Assembly (NCBI RefSeq): GCF_010015445.1 | Contig: NC_053129.1 | Coordinates: 16,016,749-16,080,748 of the forward strand | Source of the DNA: Perca fluviatilis | Taxonomy: Eukaryota > Chordata > Actinopteri > Perciformes > Percidae | Length of the DNA stretch: 64,000 bases | Reading direction: 5' to 3' | Shown: positions 1 through 28,092 of the stretch, one piece after another | How positions within the stretch are numbered: position 1 is the first letter of the stretch | Layout of the letters: every line of letters begins with the position of its first letter | Translations under genes and position numbers: made by a program | The notes under the pieces: generated by a model | What the model saw: the letters and a program-made list of their open reading frames with translations, nothing else | Told to the model about the DNA's origin: nothing | Databases searched by the model: none

Positions 1-495
1 TTGTTCTCAATACAGCGTCAGGCTTTGGAATGCAGCACAAACGTTGTTTTTCTTGCGTGCTCGACCAATGAGAAGCCGCGTCTAATTTCCAACCTCCTGT
101 CAACAAACGACAAGGACCAATAGGAGCAGAGGATGAGTGGGAGGGAGGAGAAAGACCAGAACCGTGCATACATAAAGTTGAGCAAAGCAGGCATGGCGCA
201 TGTCTACACGTGGAGATAAACTGTACTACGTGGTGAAACAAGGTCAGATTAGATTTGAAGGAGATTTAATGATTAGAGGGGGGGGGATTGAAGGGAAGTA
301 AAGGGAGAGAGAGTACAGGGCTGATCTGCAAGAAAACATTATAGCTTAATCATTGAAATGCATAGATGTACTGTTTCAATGTTGCGCAAAATTTGCACAT
401 TTGTCTGACTGTAAGAGCCTGTGTGCTAAACAATAGTGAGCGGGTCAGTGGCTGCTCTGTGAAGTTGGTAAATAGGCTAGACTTGACCTCGCGCG

Positions 496-581
<86 letters not shown>

Positions 582-764
582 GAAGAAACGCTGCCAGCAG
601 CAGCTAGCATAGAGAGGAGGGCGACCAACACACGACCTGCAACTCCTGCTACACGCAAACGCGAACGTGCTGTATGTTATATGCATACTAAATAAAGAGC
701 GGTTTACTTTGACTTTACCGTTGACCTCTTCAGTTGGAGAAACAAACGGAGACGACAGCTGCTG
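1..764 (+). promoter_or_regulatory. coq8a: Candidate promoter and non-coding exon 1 of coq8a
   Basis: Two CCAAT boxes stand about 50 bp apart (65-69 and 117-121), followed by a TATA-like CATAAA at 171-176. A strong splice donor, GTGAGT, lies at 765-770 just after an untranslated stretch with no useful reading frame. The first coding exon of coq8a begins 7.9 kb downstream with only six bases before its ATG, so an upstream non-coding exon is required; this is the best candidate seen. The transcription start cannot be fixed from sequence. The stretch holds a long GA microsatellite that would fall in or next to the 5' UTR. The link to coq8a is inference. Confidence 0.4.
498..578. repeat. (GA)n microsatellite, 81 bp
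   Basis: A perfect run of about 40 AG/GA units. It sits between the CCAAT boxes and the candidate exon 1 donor of coq8a. The open frames across it (poly Arg-Glu on one strand, Ser-Leu on the other) are artefacts of the repeat. Confidence 0.97.
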
Positions 765-1140
765 GTGAGTATCTAAAATTATATCCCCCTTGAATTGTCT
801 TCAAGCATGTGTTACAAGATGAGTGGAAGTCAAACTGTGGGCCACGTCACTGACATTGTGGACATTATTCAAAACATTGGATATGGCTAAAGAAAAGATT
901 GATAATGTTCAGATAATGAGTCCCATTTACATGAATGGAGAATGCAAACATATATCCCTAATTAATATGCATTAGCTACTAAATATGCGAATTAAAGTAG
1001 CAGTTCGGTTAGTCCTGTAGCTTCGACATCCTACAATAACAAATTATCTGCAGCGTGCTGACGTGCCTGTCGTCTATGGCTGCTTTGTCACTTCTGCAAA
1101 CTTGATTTATTTTATTATTTAAAATAACGTTACCTGAGAA

Positions 1141-1141
<1 letters not shown>

Positions 1142-1200
<59 letters not shown>
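1142..1200. repeat. (TA)n microsatellite, then imperfect TATG repeats to about 1260
   Basis: About 29 TA units are followed by interrupted GTAT/TATG units. It lies in coq8a intron 1 and has no coding content. Confidence 0.95.
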
Positions 1201-1210
<10 letters not shown>

Positions 1211-1227
1211 GTGTATATATGTGTATA

Positions 1228-1258
<31 letters not shown>

Positions 1259-1893
1259 GTGTGTATATATAAATATGATTTTCTTTCAATCTCAGTCGGT
1301 TATTCTGTTAATATACACATGCTTTCTTTTTACAGGAGCTGTAATGTTTTTGAATAATGACCAACTATCAGCGTGGCACGCGTTTGTTATTGCGGTTTCG
1401 TGGCTAAACGCCAACGAGGAAGTTTATAATCACTGATTTTACATGGGCCATCTTTGTTGATGATTTATGTGGACTAACGCTCATAAAGTGAAACGGTAGT
1501 AGGCTACCGTACTGTGCTGGAGGTGTATTAAAGAAGTTTATACTTTTGAAATATGATATGCTGAGCAGCCAGCTAACCTGTTCTGAACCAACGTATACAG
1601 TGTTGACGCCATTTGTAAAGTTACTCCTTGCCCAACAGGAAACCGTTTTGCCTTGTAGCATAAATCATAGTCGAATATTTGCATTGATTCAGATATTTTG
1701 AAAATGTTTATGTACCTTTTTGCATATAGACTATGTCTTTTAGGGTGAGTGTGAAAAATCTACCTATAGGGACCATTAATGGAACAAATAGGCTTTGGGC
1801 CTAATCTTTTTTTTTTTTTTTTATGAACATATGTCTTGCATACAGTAATTAAACATATGCATGTGTACATCTCTTCCATATGTGTACATAGTA

Positions 1894-2950
1894 CAGGGCT
1901 CCAGACTAACTTTTTTCACTAGGAGCACAGTGGCCCCCAACTGAAAATTTTAGGGGCGCAACTAGAAAATTTAGGGGCACACCGTAAATCAACATGCTAA
2001 CCCAGTAGTCACATTTCTACTAATTTCCACTGTGTTACTAATAAACACTTTGATAATAGAAATTACAATGTGCTGTTTCAAATTTAGTTTCACATTTTAT
2101 TGTGCACTTTTGAAGATGCAACATAAAAGGTATACAGACAGCACCATCGCTGTCATAACAGTACACATATTTAAAAAATATACCAGCTCTAGTCTCCAGT
2201 CTACAATTACAATGAATATACTACTTAAAATTAAAAATGCATTGTTTAGGCTACTAAGCTAAAATAAAAAATAAAACCCCTCCCTCTCTCCTCCCAAACC
2301 CATCCCTACAACCTTGAGTTGAATAATAATTCATTTCTTACTCACTGTAACTTGTATTCTTTATTCTTTTATTTGTATATTATTCTTTTTTTTTTCATCA
2401 TGACCGTTTTTAACTCCTCTTTACTGTTTTCATGTAAAGCACTTTGAATTGCCTTGTTGCTGAAAGGTGCTGTAGAAATCAAGCTGCCTTGCCTTACAGC
2501 CTCAGCCTGTCAGTCAGTCCTCAGGGCAGATAAACCACAGTTGTGCCTGCTTGTTAGGAAGTGTAACGTGAACCGCACCGCGACCGCTTTCGCCCCGCTG
2601 TTAATATCATATCGCAGCAAACGCTGTCTGCGTGAAGTTTTGAACAACTTGCAACCACTTTGTCGGCATTTCCGTGATTAACTGTGACTTCAACAAAACT
2701 GCAGAGTAGTTTGCTCCGTGCGTGTGCATGTGTGTGCGCGCACGCCGGAGCTCCGCTCTGTTGTCATATGCAGAGAGGACAGATAAGCTTGCGCTTACGA
2801 GCTCTCAGGTACCGAACTTTCCACGTTTAACGTGTAAAAAATAGGGGCAAATTTACTGATCGCACATGTGCGACTGGATGTAAAATTCAGTCGCACACTC
2901 TCAAATTTTGGTCACAAAATGCGACCAATTGGTCGCAGTCTGGAGCCCTG
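1894..2950. mobile_element. Non-autonomous DNA transposon, terminal inverted repeat CAGGGCTCCAGACT
   Basis: The left end reads CAGGGCTCCAGACT and the right end is its reverse complement, AGTCTGGAGCCCTG (one mismatch further in), 1057 bp apart. The interior has no transposase frame. Flanking 8-mers are similar but not identical, so a target duplication is not proven; end structure suggests the hAT superfamily. The internal part near 2440-2500 resembles the 3' end of a fish SINE or LINE (GCACTTTGAATTGCCTTG), so it may be composite. Confidence 0.7.
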
Positions 2951-3006
2951 TAGAGTATATGAATGAATTACTTAAATTTGAGGTGTGTAATATGACATCT
3001 GCCATA

Positions 3007-3462
3007 CTAGTCTGACATTCACTGATTTCACAAATGTATTAGTATGGTTGTAGTCTATATTGTCGACGTTCCACTTCCAGGATTGCTCCGGTGCTGCAGG
3101 AAATTCAGACGGATGCATGTCTCTTTGCCGATGTCCGTTTCCTTCGCTTTCTTTGTGTTGGAATTAAATCCTCATATCTCTGCAGGGTAAATTGAGACCG
3201 CTAGCTAGACTATCAGTCCAATTTTCTCTCGCACGACTAAAACAACTTTTGAACGTACATGTTCCACCAAAACAAGTTCCATCCCGAGGCTATTTTGCAG
3301 AGGTTCCGTGCGGCGCGTAGCGCCGCCCAAGACTATTGTGATTGGTTTAAAGAAATGCCAATAAACCAGAGCACGTTTTTCTCTCATCCAGGAATGTTGT
3401 GTGGACTAGCCAGACCCTCCTCCGCTCCGCAGCGTGTGAAAGGTCTGGCAAAGCGAGACTAG
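3007..3462. mobile_element. Short inverted-repeat element with CTAGTCT ends (MITE)
   Basis: The ends read CTAGTCTGAC and, reversed, CTAGTCTCGC, each flanked by TA (3005-3006 and 3463-3464). The body is GC-richer than its surroundings around 3255-3460. The short frames on both strands here (about 60-67 codons) lie wholly within the repeat. I recognise the right end as a common repeat in spiny-rayed fish, but cannot name the superfamily; a TA duplication would fit a Tc1/mariner-like MITE. Confidence 0.55.
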
Positions 3463-3654
3463 TATAGTTGTGACCGTCAATAAGTAAGAAATTGCAGCAC
3501 AGAAATGCCAAAGATACCATCTGTTTCAGGTGATGTACTTTACATAGTTTGTTCATTAAATCTATCAATCAAAATCAAATAAAAAAATCCAGTAATGATC
3601 AGGCAATTAACTGATGATTTCCATTCTGTTGTGACCAATACGATAGATTAACTG

Positions 3655-4259
3655 TAGCGTTGGGTATCGTTTGGGTTTTTTCCAATACTGGTGCTAAAGC
3701 GATACTTTTAAAATGGTGCCGGTGCCTGAACTGATACTTTTTAATAAAGTAAAAAAAAAAGAAGGGTACTAAACAGTCGGTGGCATTAAAGAACAGCTTG
3801 TTTATTGCTAAGGCCATATGGTCAAAATTTAAGATTTAATAATAATGTAATAACTATAACTTATAATAATAACTTATTTCACCAGTAAATTGCTGTTGAA
3901 CGACAAAAACAACCACCAGATGGGGAAAAGGTTATTTTACAATAACTTTGAATGCACCACGAGGCTACCTGTTTTCAGTGAAGGCACCGTCTGTGTTGTT
4001 TAATTCCGACAACGGCAGCCGCTGCGCTGCAGAGCAGACTGTTACGTCCCGCTGTTGGAATCCTCTGCAGTGAAATACAGTCACACTTTACACTGTCAGC
4101 ATTTTAACAGTGTTTAATCCAGCTGCTAGCTAAAGGTAGGCTAACGTTACCTGCTGTCGAGTGTGGTGTAAAGTCAAGTACCGAAATTTTTGTTGTTATT
4201 TGGTCTCGTCACTACCGTTTACGTCGGCACTGGTGCCCGCGTTTTGGTACCCAACCCTA
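3655..4259. mobile_element. hAT-type MITE, GTTGGGTA ends, perfect 8-bp target duplication
   Basis: The left end TAGCGTTGGGTATCGTTTGG mirrors the right end TTTTGGTACCCAACCCTA. The element is flanked by ATTAACTG on both sides (3647-3654 and 4260-4267), a perfect 8-bp duplication typical of hAT transposition. It is 605 bp long with no transposase. A longer relative lies at 11426-12419 and a damaged relative at about 56252-57204. Confidence 0.92.
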
Positions 4260-4420
4260 ATTAACTGTCACAGTTATTTTTGCCAAATAATTTATGTAAA
4301 TGAATCGATCATCTGCCTGTGACCGTGTTATACTTTCAGTGTTTTGTAATAGTCAAAGTTAATAAGGCTTGATGTTATCGGGCACAATAATCAGAAACAG
4401 AAAATTGGAACTATAACAAT

Positions 4421-4789
4421 TAGAGCTGGGCAATATATCGAATATCCTATCGATATCGTGATATGAAACTAGATATTGTCTTAGAATTTGGATATCGTTA
4501 TATCGTAATGTGGCATAAGTATTGTCTTTTCCTGGTTTTAAAGGCTGCATTACAGTAAAGTGAAGTCATTTTCTCAACTTAACAGACTGTTGTAACTGTT
4601 ATATTATTTGCCTTTCCCCACTTAGTTATTAGATCTCCATTACTGCTCATTATTTATCAAAAATCTCATTGTGTAAATATTTTGTGAAAGCACCAATAGT
4701 CAACACTACAATATCGTTGTGGTATCGATATCGAGGTATTTGGTCCAAAATATCATGATATTTGATTTTCTCCATATCGCCCAGCCCTT
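4421..4789. mobile_element. hAT-type MITE, AGCTGGGCAATAT ends, 8-bp target duplication
   Basis: The ends are TAGAGCTGGGCAATATATCG and a mirrored CGATATGG...GCCCAGCCCTT. ATAACAAT is duplicated exactly at 4413-4420 and 4790-4797. The interior is rich in TATCGATA-like motifs. A second copy in reverse orientation lies at 21096-21432, which supports this being a family rather than chance. Confidence 0.9.
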
Positions 4790-6285
4790 ATAACAATAAT
4801 AGTTTTCTTATTTGCTGAAGGCCACAGACGTTCTGTATCCTGCATCCCTACCGTATGTTAAAGTACTCGTCTGGGTTTTAGTACAGGTTCCTATCACAAT
4901 AATTCATTTTTTATTGGGTAATTTCTTTAAAGAAAACAGACTGTCCTTTGCTATGTATTGTAGGCTTGCAGGAAACATGGCTTTCTTCACGTATCCCCTG
5001 TTTGTGGTGGTGAAGGTGCAGCTGTGGTGGATCACCACTGCACAGTAATACTGGAAATATTTTCCACTTTTGGCTCATGATCAGTAGCGAAGGGCAGTGA
5101 CGGGAGGCTGTGGGTCAGCCATGAGTGTACTGAACAACAGCATTCAGATATAGACACATACTCAGGCTGGGATGCCTGGCTATTTTCATAGCAGTGAGTC
5201 AACAGCTTGTGGAGCCCAGACAACTGAGGCTTAGGTGTGTGCGTGTGTGCATGCGCGCCTGTGTGTGTGCGTTTGTTGCCATGTGTAATCGCAGGCAGTG
5301 CTTTCACAAATAGGCTACCTTGTTGTGGCTTCTCACCCACTGGGCATCAACATTGACCTTTTAGTTTTCCTCTCTGTTACATTTGAACTCAGGTTTTAAT
5401 ATGTAGATAGTGTCCTCTCCTCTGTTTCTGATAGTTGAGTTGTTAGCACTGATGCAGAGAAAGAAAGCAGCTTGTAAATAAACTACTGAGGCAACACACC
5501 CACATTGACAAATGGGAAGCTGCTCAATCGATTACATTTAGCAACAAACAGAATATTTTACCCTGTTGTGTCAGATCTTGCAACTTGAATTCATGCATTT
5601 CCTGCCGAAATTCACATTGATTAAAGTAACATTTTAAGTATATTGTTGGAGCCGTGCCTGCAGCACGAGACTAAACATCTTCCATTTGCATTGTGCAGCT
5701 TTGTGTTGGTAGGTTTCTTTGCATCAGTACAAACTTCCTACCTAAATTCCCAATCTACTAGAAAATCATGCAGGATCTTGCTGCAGTGCTGCATTGACTC
5801 AGCATAGTACTGTGATAATTGTTGTGACAATAAAGTACAAAGAACTTTTATGATCTTGTATTGATATTTCAAACATGCTGATACCTGCAGCATAACTGCA
5901 GTCTATACTGTAGTCTGTGTGTTTGCAAAGCACTGACTTTTAATCATTCTTCTTTGGGTCCAAAGACAATCCTTTCTGTTTTTTATTTAAGTGGAGAAAA
6001 GTTTGGCACATCCAATCATTAATTTGTTCTAAGCACTTACTCAGCGTTTGTATCGATGATATGATATCGTTATATAAATCTGTGTGTCGTCTGCATGATT
6101 ATGGTAAGATATTTTGTTGTTTTAAATAATCAGCGTTGGTGAGAGCATCTAGATGTTGAACAGATGAGGCCTGAGAATAAAGCCTTAAATGTTGAGACCC
6201 TTGAGATGGTTAAGTGCAGAGTGCGCCTCTTATTGTGTGGGCTTTGTCACATGCTGAGTCATTAACTAGTTATCCAGAGTACCAC

Positions 6286-7253
6286 TAGGCATAGGCCGGT
6301 ATGAGATTCTGACTGTACGATAACCTTCAGCAAAAATATCACAGTTTCACGGTATTAGGGTATTGCAATTACAGCTATAAATGTATTATTTTTGAAATGT
6401 CCAGGTAAAAAACAACCTTTTTTCCATTGAACACAATGTATTTTATTTTTAAATGCACTGCACAGGGACAGGGATTTCTAAACTGCACTTTCTGTCCTTT
6501 TTAAAGGAACACGCCGACTTATTGGGAGTTTAGCTTATCACGTAACAGTAACCCCAGAGTATTAACAAGTCGATACCCTTTTCATCTCCGCCGCGTTGTC
6601 TGTAACTCTGTTCGACGCCTCCAGCCCTAGCTAAGCCCGCACAGTAGCCGTCGAGGTAATCGGACGGTTCCAACTAGCCTACTGCTCCAGATAAGTGGCA
6701 AAATAACGCCAACATGTTCCTATTTACATGTTGTGATTTGTATAGTCACAGGGTGTACAAATAACCAGATCATATGAGACACCGCCGTCTTCTAACCATA
6801 TACAAACTGGGAACTATATTCTCAGAAGGCGAAGCACTGCTGCTTCTGCTACTTGGGCGGAGTGATTTGCTAGCAGCACCTGAAGCCCTGTGGTGAGGAG
6901 CAGAGAGTTCGCCTGGAGTTCGCTCAGAGTTGGCGTAATAGACAATTCAATAGACAATTAATAGATAGTAAAAGCATAGTGACCTTGTTATTTGTACACC
7001 CTGTGACTATACAAATCACAACATGTAAACAGGAACACGTTGGTGTTATTTTGTCACTTATTTGGAGCAGTAGACTAGTTGGAACCGGTTACCTCCAGGA
7101 TCTGTGCTAGGCTTAGCTAGCGCTCGGAGCGTCAGACAGAGTTACAACACGCACGGAGATGAGAACGGTATATATCGACTTTGTCTAACTCTGGGGGTTA
7201 TTGTGTTTTTCAAACCGCGGTATACCTTGAAATCGGTAACCGGCCCATGCCTA
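6286..7253. mobile_element. hAT-type element, TAGGCATAGGCCGGT ends, interrupted by a foldback repeat
   Basis: The left end TAGGCATAGGCCGGTAT is mirrored by ACCGGCCCATGCCTA. Flanking 8-mers AGTACCAC (6278-6285) and AGTACAAC (7254-7261) differ at one base, as in an older hAT duplication. There is no transposase frame. The middle (about 6505-7205) is a different inverted-repeat sequence, listed separately. Confidence 0.88.
6545..7205. repeat. Foldback (inverted) repeat nested in the 6286-7253 element
   Basis: The left arm, about 6545-6775, is the reverse complement of about 6987-7205, with roughly 220-bp arms around a 210-bp loop. A clear anchor is CACAGGGTGTACAAATAA at about 6746-6763, mirrored by TTATTTGTACACCCTGTG from 6988. 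The left edge probably begins near 6505 (AAGGAACACGCCGACTTATT), while its mirror is missing on the right, so one end looks truncated. Confidence 0.8.
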
Positions 7254-8665
7254 AGTACAACACAGCTCTTTAGTGCTGCTGTCCTGGGTGTTGTCAACAT
7301 GAATGCTAAAATCATTAACAATCACTTCACAGGAGTACAGTCATCAAAAAAAGTTTGCGCAGTATTTACAGCAAGTGGCCTCTGGATGTTTAAGAATACA
7401 GCTTGATATGAGGATTTGACCTGAAGAGCAACATATTCAGACGAAGCACACGTTACCTTAACAGTTAAATTATTTCTTTTATTTCTTTTTTTCACTCGTG
7501 CACATTGTACAAAGCTGCAGAGAAAGTCTGAGATGTGTTTCTGTTATTTATCGTCTTGGACATAAATTGCCAATGATTCAAATAAGATACAAATCAGTGC
7601 TTTTAATGTTTCCAAAAAATGCATGTCTGTTTTTATTTGAAGTATGCCCACCCCAGTTCTTCAGTCTACCGTCTGAAAATACAGAGCAGACCTGAAGCAG
7701 GACGGATGACCCACTGACTGTGTGTGTGACACCCATACTGCATTGACGCTTTCAGCAACAGCTTTTTCCATTGGCCCGAATCCCAGCTGAGTCTTGTTGA
7801 AGCATGTTGCCACACCCACAAAATAGCACCTGTAAAACACTAACAAACGCACTCTGGAATCTTGCAGATTGTAACCGAGAGGAATACAGATGGAACTCTG
7901 TTGTTTAGATAAGATAGATTACTTTTACTTGTGTCATAAATAATGGACCTTGAGATATGTTCACAAGCATTATCATGTTACAGTTCAAGTTAGTTGGTTT
8001 AATGTGCCAACTGTTTCAGCTTGTCGTAACTATGAAAAGTTACACCGGATGATTCTTGGAAAGAAATGGTGGAACATTTTAAGATGGGCCTTTTTTTAAT
8101 ATAAACCCTTCTCCCAGTCCTATCAGTTGCAAAGATTTTGGGAGAGGTGATGTGTAAACCTTGTACATGAATTAAACGTGCACCCACATTCACTCGTGCA
8201 CAGAAGTACCTGGAACAGGCAACAGCCAGCAACTGTCAAACTCCGCCCTCATAGTTTCCAATGACATTTTCACATCCAGCCTTGGACCACATGCACATAT
8301 CTGCACAGCACGCGTGCGTGCATGCGTGGCATGAGTATTTTTAGACAAAGTATTAAGGTTACCTCAAGATGTGACAGCTGTGTGTGTTTGTGAGTGTACG
8401 TGTTTCTGTTTGGCAGCAAATGTGTCTTGACGACAGGTTTTATTTCTCTTTCCATTTGCTTTCTCGTCCATCAGTTTGCCTTTGTCTGTGCTCCTCATCT
8501 TTTTTGACAAGTTGTTGTTACACATTTAGATATCTGAGCTAATTTTTGTCTTTATTGTCAGTGAACACTATGTACCTTTTCATGCTACCAGGCCTACTAT
8601 GTTTGGAAAGAGACGTAGCATAACTAACGGTATATTCCTGTCTTTGTCTCGGTCTCTAGTCCATC

Positions 8666-23832
<15,167 letters not shown>

Positions 23833-25470
23833 GCCTTAGCCAATCCCAAGTGTCAGGCGATTTGATGGACAGATCCTGGGGCCAATGGCAAAGTGCAAGC
23901 CAGTGGTGAGGTTGTGTTGTGAAGACGCACAACAGCAAAGCAGATGCCATGTTACCTGCCCTTAAATAGTCATCGACCATCAGCTTATCTTTCCCATTTT
24001 GGGAAACCCACTACGATGAGTTTTTCAACAGCACTTGTATGTACTTACATCCATCATTTCTTTGTTTGAGAGGGAGCGGCAACATGGCGTCTGGAGTGTA
24101 TTAAGACAAAACTCTATCTATGGCCCTGAGAGGACAGACTGAAAAGACTGAGGTGGATGGAAGAAGAGAGCCAGCCTTGCGAAAAGTAGTTCAGCTATAA
24201 CATGAATGTAAAAAGTTTGGATATTGATCTCTCCTGATGTTTTCAATATGTTTTGCATTGCTGTGTTTTATTGATCTTTTGGAAAATCCAACCAACTGTA
24301 CCAACTTTATGTAATGGTATGGGATTAATGAAAAAGACTCAAATCTAAATATAAACACACAGTCACATAATAATGGAGTGACTACAGTATATGGGCTGTA
24401 GGAGTCTCACAGTATTGGCCAGGACCAACATGTCTGGGAAGTTTGACTAGATTGTCTGAATATAAATAATAAGGCTTTGTCTAAATGTAGACGGCAAAGT
24501 AAATGTTTGGATTAGAAGGAAATAGTTTGTCAAGATGTTGCCAGGCGATCAAGTTCAGGGTGATTTATCCATTTGTAGAAAATGTGACAAACTGGAATTT
24601 GTCAGCATTTCCACACAAGACTGGCTGACTTTTAACTCGTGTGTATTTTCTGTATCAGTGTAGCAATTCAGATATCAGTTGCTGTTTATAGCTTTTTAGG
24701 GAGACATATTATTCTATTGGCAGAATTTTGATTTAAACCACCAGTCGGTTTCAAGTGACATTTAACATGACTTTCAGAATATGTAAATGTTAATGAACCT
24801 TGGGTTGAAGCGTGATTTTACTCAGTTTGGGTCTGGGGATGAAAGTCTGCAGAGCTTCTGCTGTACATTTTTATCCCTTTATGTCCCATCTGATGATTTG
24901 TCTTCTACCATTGTCCATATGGGGCAGATTTAGCTTGTGAATTCCAGTTGATTGTCAACATGTTAGCATTATAGCTCAGAATTTTAATTCTGTCAGATGC
25001 AGTTTTTTCTTTTTTATTAGTAGCAAAGCATGATTTAACGGTTTGTAAAAGCATATAGAAATGAAACCATATTGATCCATGTTGCTCACTGTAAGAAGTC
25101 TGACAGAAAGACGCATGGACCTGTGCTTAGTCATGAATGTTAATGAGCTACCGGGATGGAAGAAGCTCATCTTAAATCGCACAAGCTCAGCTCATGGGCA
25201 CACCTTGTTTTCACAAGTGGGTAATCTCTCCACGCCTTCTCGGGTGTTAAATCCTCCGTCACCTGGCTGGTGTGCGACTGTCAAACTTTGCTCTGCTGTG
25301 TGAGTACAGTTATAATGGTCTATGGTGTAAAGCTGAAAAAATGAAAAAAAGATTCTGTTGCACAAGGTGCCTGTAGTTTCCAGTGGAAATCTCAACTTTA
25401 GATTTCATATTTTTCAGTTTAAATGTTCTAATCAAACTAAATGTTGTAATAAAAATATTGTATGAAAAGA
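23833..25470 (+). other. coq8a: Probable 3' UTR of coq8a
   Basis: No gene is seen between the coq8a stop and the first clear polyadenylation signal, AATAAA at 25448-25453. A second AATAAA lies at 26040-26045 and could give a longer form. The exact end is inferred. Confidence 0.45.
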
Positions 25471-27172
25471 GTAAATGTTTCATCTACTGTATACTTGTCA
25501 TGTGGCTCTGCGTGGTTTGTGTGTGTGATTTTTAAGATGTTCAAAGGACTGCAGCTCCTTGAAGAAACATCAAATAGTGTGTCAGTGTAGTTGGGGAAAA
25601 CAGATCTCAATGTATATATAACCCAGATTTTGGTCATGTATCCTGTACTGTAGGTTAAGAGGTTGTAATGTGTGTTTGGAGAAGAGAGGAAAAACTGAGA
25701 AAATACAGTAGGGGGAGGCTGAGAGAAGGCTTGTCTTCCTTATTTAGCAATGTCTTGGCCAGCAATGGGAGGAACTGGAAGAAAGCCTGGGAAATGAGAG
25801 AACACACACACAAATATTCCCAAAATATTAGTAATTGTGCACAGGAAAGTGAGTGGTTTAGAGTGAGTGCATGTAGATAGACACGTCCTTCCCCTCTTTA
25901 TTTCTCGGGAGTCAACCTGTATGTTCACAAATCTTTACTCCAAACTGTTGTCTTTCAGTGTCAGTCTGTTGTGATTCACCTCAGTGTCCAGCACATGGCG
26001 CTGTTGTGTTTCCACACAGTGACTCAATAGGTCATGTAGAATAAAGCTCCATCAGTTCCACAAATACTGACATAACAATAAGAAGAACAAAACATTACCA
26101 GCCTAAAGCAAGCCCGATAATTAAATGAAACTCAGCTGGATGTAAGAGTGTAATTTCTGCTTTATTAAACAATATCCGGTAAGCAGAGTTGTAAGTGAGA
26201 AATGATTGCACAAAGCAGCAGTGGTCATAAGGTGCTCATTGACTTGATATATAATATTGATAGCCTGAGTCTAAAAACCACAACATCATCACATGTGTGC
26301 TTATGTACCTGAAACACTTCAGGGTAAAACTATATATATTTGAGGCTGAATAGGCTAATCAAACAAAATGCTCTCATTTTGTGGCTGCCAACTTCATAAT
26401 CTACAGCATTAATAAAGTGTATTTTTTTACTGCAAGGATTTAATGTTCTTGCCAAGAGATTCATGCAATTTCATTAATTCCAGTCAAATACCATCTGCTG
26501 TTTTCCCAGAATACATTTTCCAAAACAGTTATCTAGGAACAACATTTGACTCTCATCCAGCTCTCTGAGAGTATCTTAACTATGAGGTCAGGACCCAAGA
26601 TAGTTTAAAAGTCCCATTCTTGTAAATATATATCGTATGATTAGAATACTGGTAGGTTATAATGAGGCTGGGATGTCGACTGCAGTTTGGGTCCCGGGTG
26701 GAAAAGATTTTCTATCCGTTTTTGTCGCTGCATTACATCTTGATGAGCTAAATGTGTTTTGACATTGCAACTTGCTGAGCTGAGATGGAAACAACTCCAC
26801 TTTGGTTGTGTTTACACTACAGAGAGGATGGTGGGAGTGTTAGCGGGGATGTTATTTACAAAGAGCAAGCATTGAGAAATCCTTATTTGGCGAGAGAGGA
26901 CAGTGATCAAGTCTGGGCACAGTCCTTAAAGGCAAACACTCTCACAACACTTACTTAAAGTGGTTTCATGTAACTTTCAGTTTGTGTTGATTCCAGCAGG
27001 TAGTGTTTTTACCACACCTGCTGTCGTAAAGATCTTTTCTTTGCGGTACTTTATTGCCCACTGTAGATTACTGAGTTAGTGTTACCGGGAGGTCATATAG
27101 TTGTGATGAATATATTGCTCAGAAAGAAAATAATTAATTTACAATAAGAGAATATGTTACAGATGTATCGTT
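25471..27172. other. Intergenic, no feature recognised
   Basis: AT-rich anonymous sequence between coq8a and a LINE fragment. The short frames here lack splice context or recognisable protein motifs. Confidence 0.6.
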
Positions 27173-27588
27173 GCATTTCAAGTGTTGCATATGGTCACAA
27201 TCAAGGAGCAATCCCTGGAAGATGTGGTCGAGTTTGTATTCCTGGGAAGCAACATCAGCACAGATGGAGGAGCTGATAAAGATGTCGAGCTGCGCATCAG
27301 CAAAGCAAGACATGCCTTTAGAACACTCCGTCCTGGATGGCTCTCTTCCCAGCTCTCTAGAAACACCAAAATCTGAATCTTCAATACAAACGTAAAATCT
27401 GTCCTTCTATACGGCTGTGAAACCTGGAAAACCACCAATTCATCCATTCATTCATCAGTGTTCATTAACAACTGTCTCAGATACATACTGAGGATTTGGT
27501 GGCCCAACAAGATATCAAATGTAGAACTGTGGAGACGCATGAACCAGGAGCAAATCCAAGCTAAATGGAAGGGGGATGTAATTTAATG
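27173..27588 (+). pseudogene. Fragment of a non-LTR retrotransposon reverse transcriptase (C-terminal part)
   Basis: The plus-strand frame reads VVEFVFLGSNISTDGG, then RISKARHAFRTLRPGW, an in-frame TGA, and SVLLYGCETWKTT followed by NNCLRYILRIWWPNKISN. The (F)xYLGS-IS-DGG and YGCETW motifs are typical of the C-terminal end of RTE-like and related LINE reverse transcriptases. The TGA at 27374-27376 replaces the Arg codon expected in TKIRIFN, a likely CGA-to-TGA CpG decay. The YADD catalytic region is not present, so this is a dead 3' fragment. The exact clade is uncertain. Confidence 0.8.
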
Positions 27589-27686
27589 TTGGCTACCGAC
27601 ATACAACCACATCGCGCAATCTAAAGTTATTTTATGAAAAAAAAAATATATATATACAATTAGGCCTATATAAAGAAATCTCCTGC

Positions 27687-27840
27687 TACCTTTTATCTGC
27701 CATAACCAATCACTAACGTTTGGTCGTGATGTAAGTCATGCGCATGTGCAACAAGAGGGGAGACCGTCAAAGCTTATATTTAGCATTAGCATCGCTAGTG
27801 TTAGCCTTAGCCAACTCCTTCACCACTATTGGAGCAAGCT
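27687..27840. repeat. Fragment of the repeat family at 47860-48417
   Basis: Shares CTGCCATAACCAATC, TTTGGTCGTGA and GTTAGCCTTAGCCAACTCC with 47975-48075 in the same order and strand. No ends or duplication are seen, so it is a partial copy. Confidence 0.8.
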
Positions 27841-28092
27841 TTAAGCAGTTTTGTCAGTATGATTTTCATCTTTATCCTCAGCATACCTGCAGATGGTTAA
27901 TGAGACTATTTTCATAATTGCCATGGAAACTGATTTTATACCCTTTTAGTGTGGAGTACTCAAGAAGGGCATTGAGCCTTTAAGCTAAATCAAACTCACT
28001 TCCTAACTGTAAGCCTGAAGAAGGTGGCACTCAGCTGAGTTGTGGAATCATTATGATATGCCAGTTTTACTTGAGAGATTGTGCTACACTTC

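Larger units (their letters stand above)
765..8659 (+). other. coq8a: Candidate intron 1 of coq8a, transposon-rich
   Basis: Bounded by a GTGAGT donor at 765 and a CTAG acceptor at 8658-8659. It carries an AT microsatellite and five transposon-like elements listed separately (1894-2950, 3007-3462, 3655-4259, 4421-4789, 6286-7253). I see no gene in the remaining parts, about 4800-6280 and 7260-8650, which are AT-rich anonymous sequence. Confidence 0.45.

Noticed and set aside
350..695. Open frames on both strands with Arg-Glu and Ser-Leu runs
   Set aside because: They are produced by the GA microsatellite at 498-578 and have no splice or family support.
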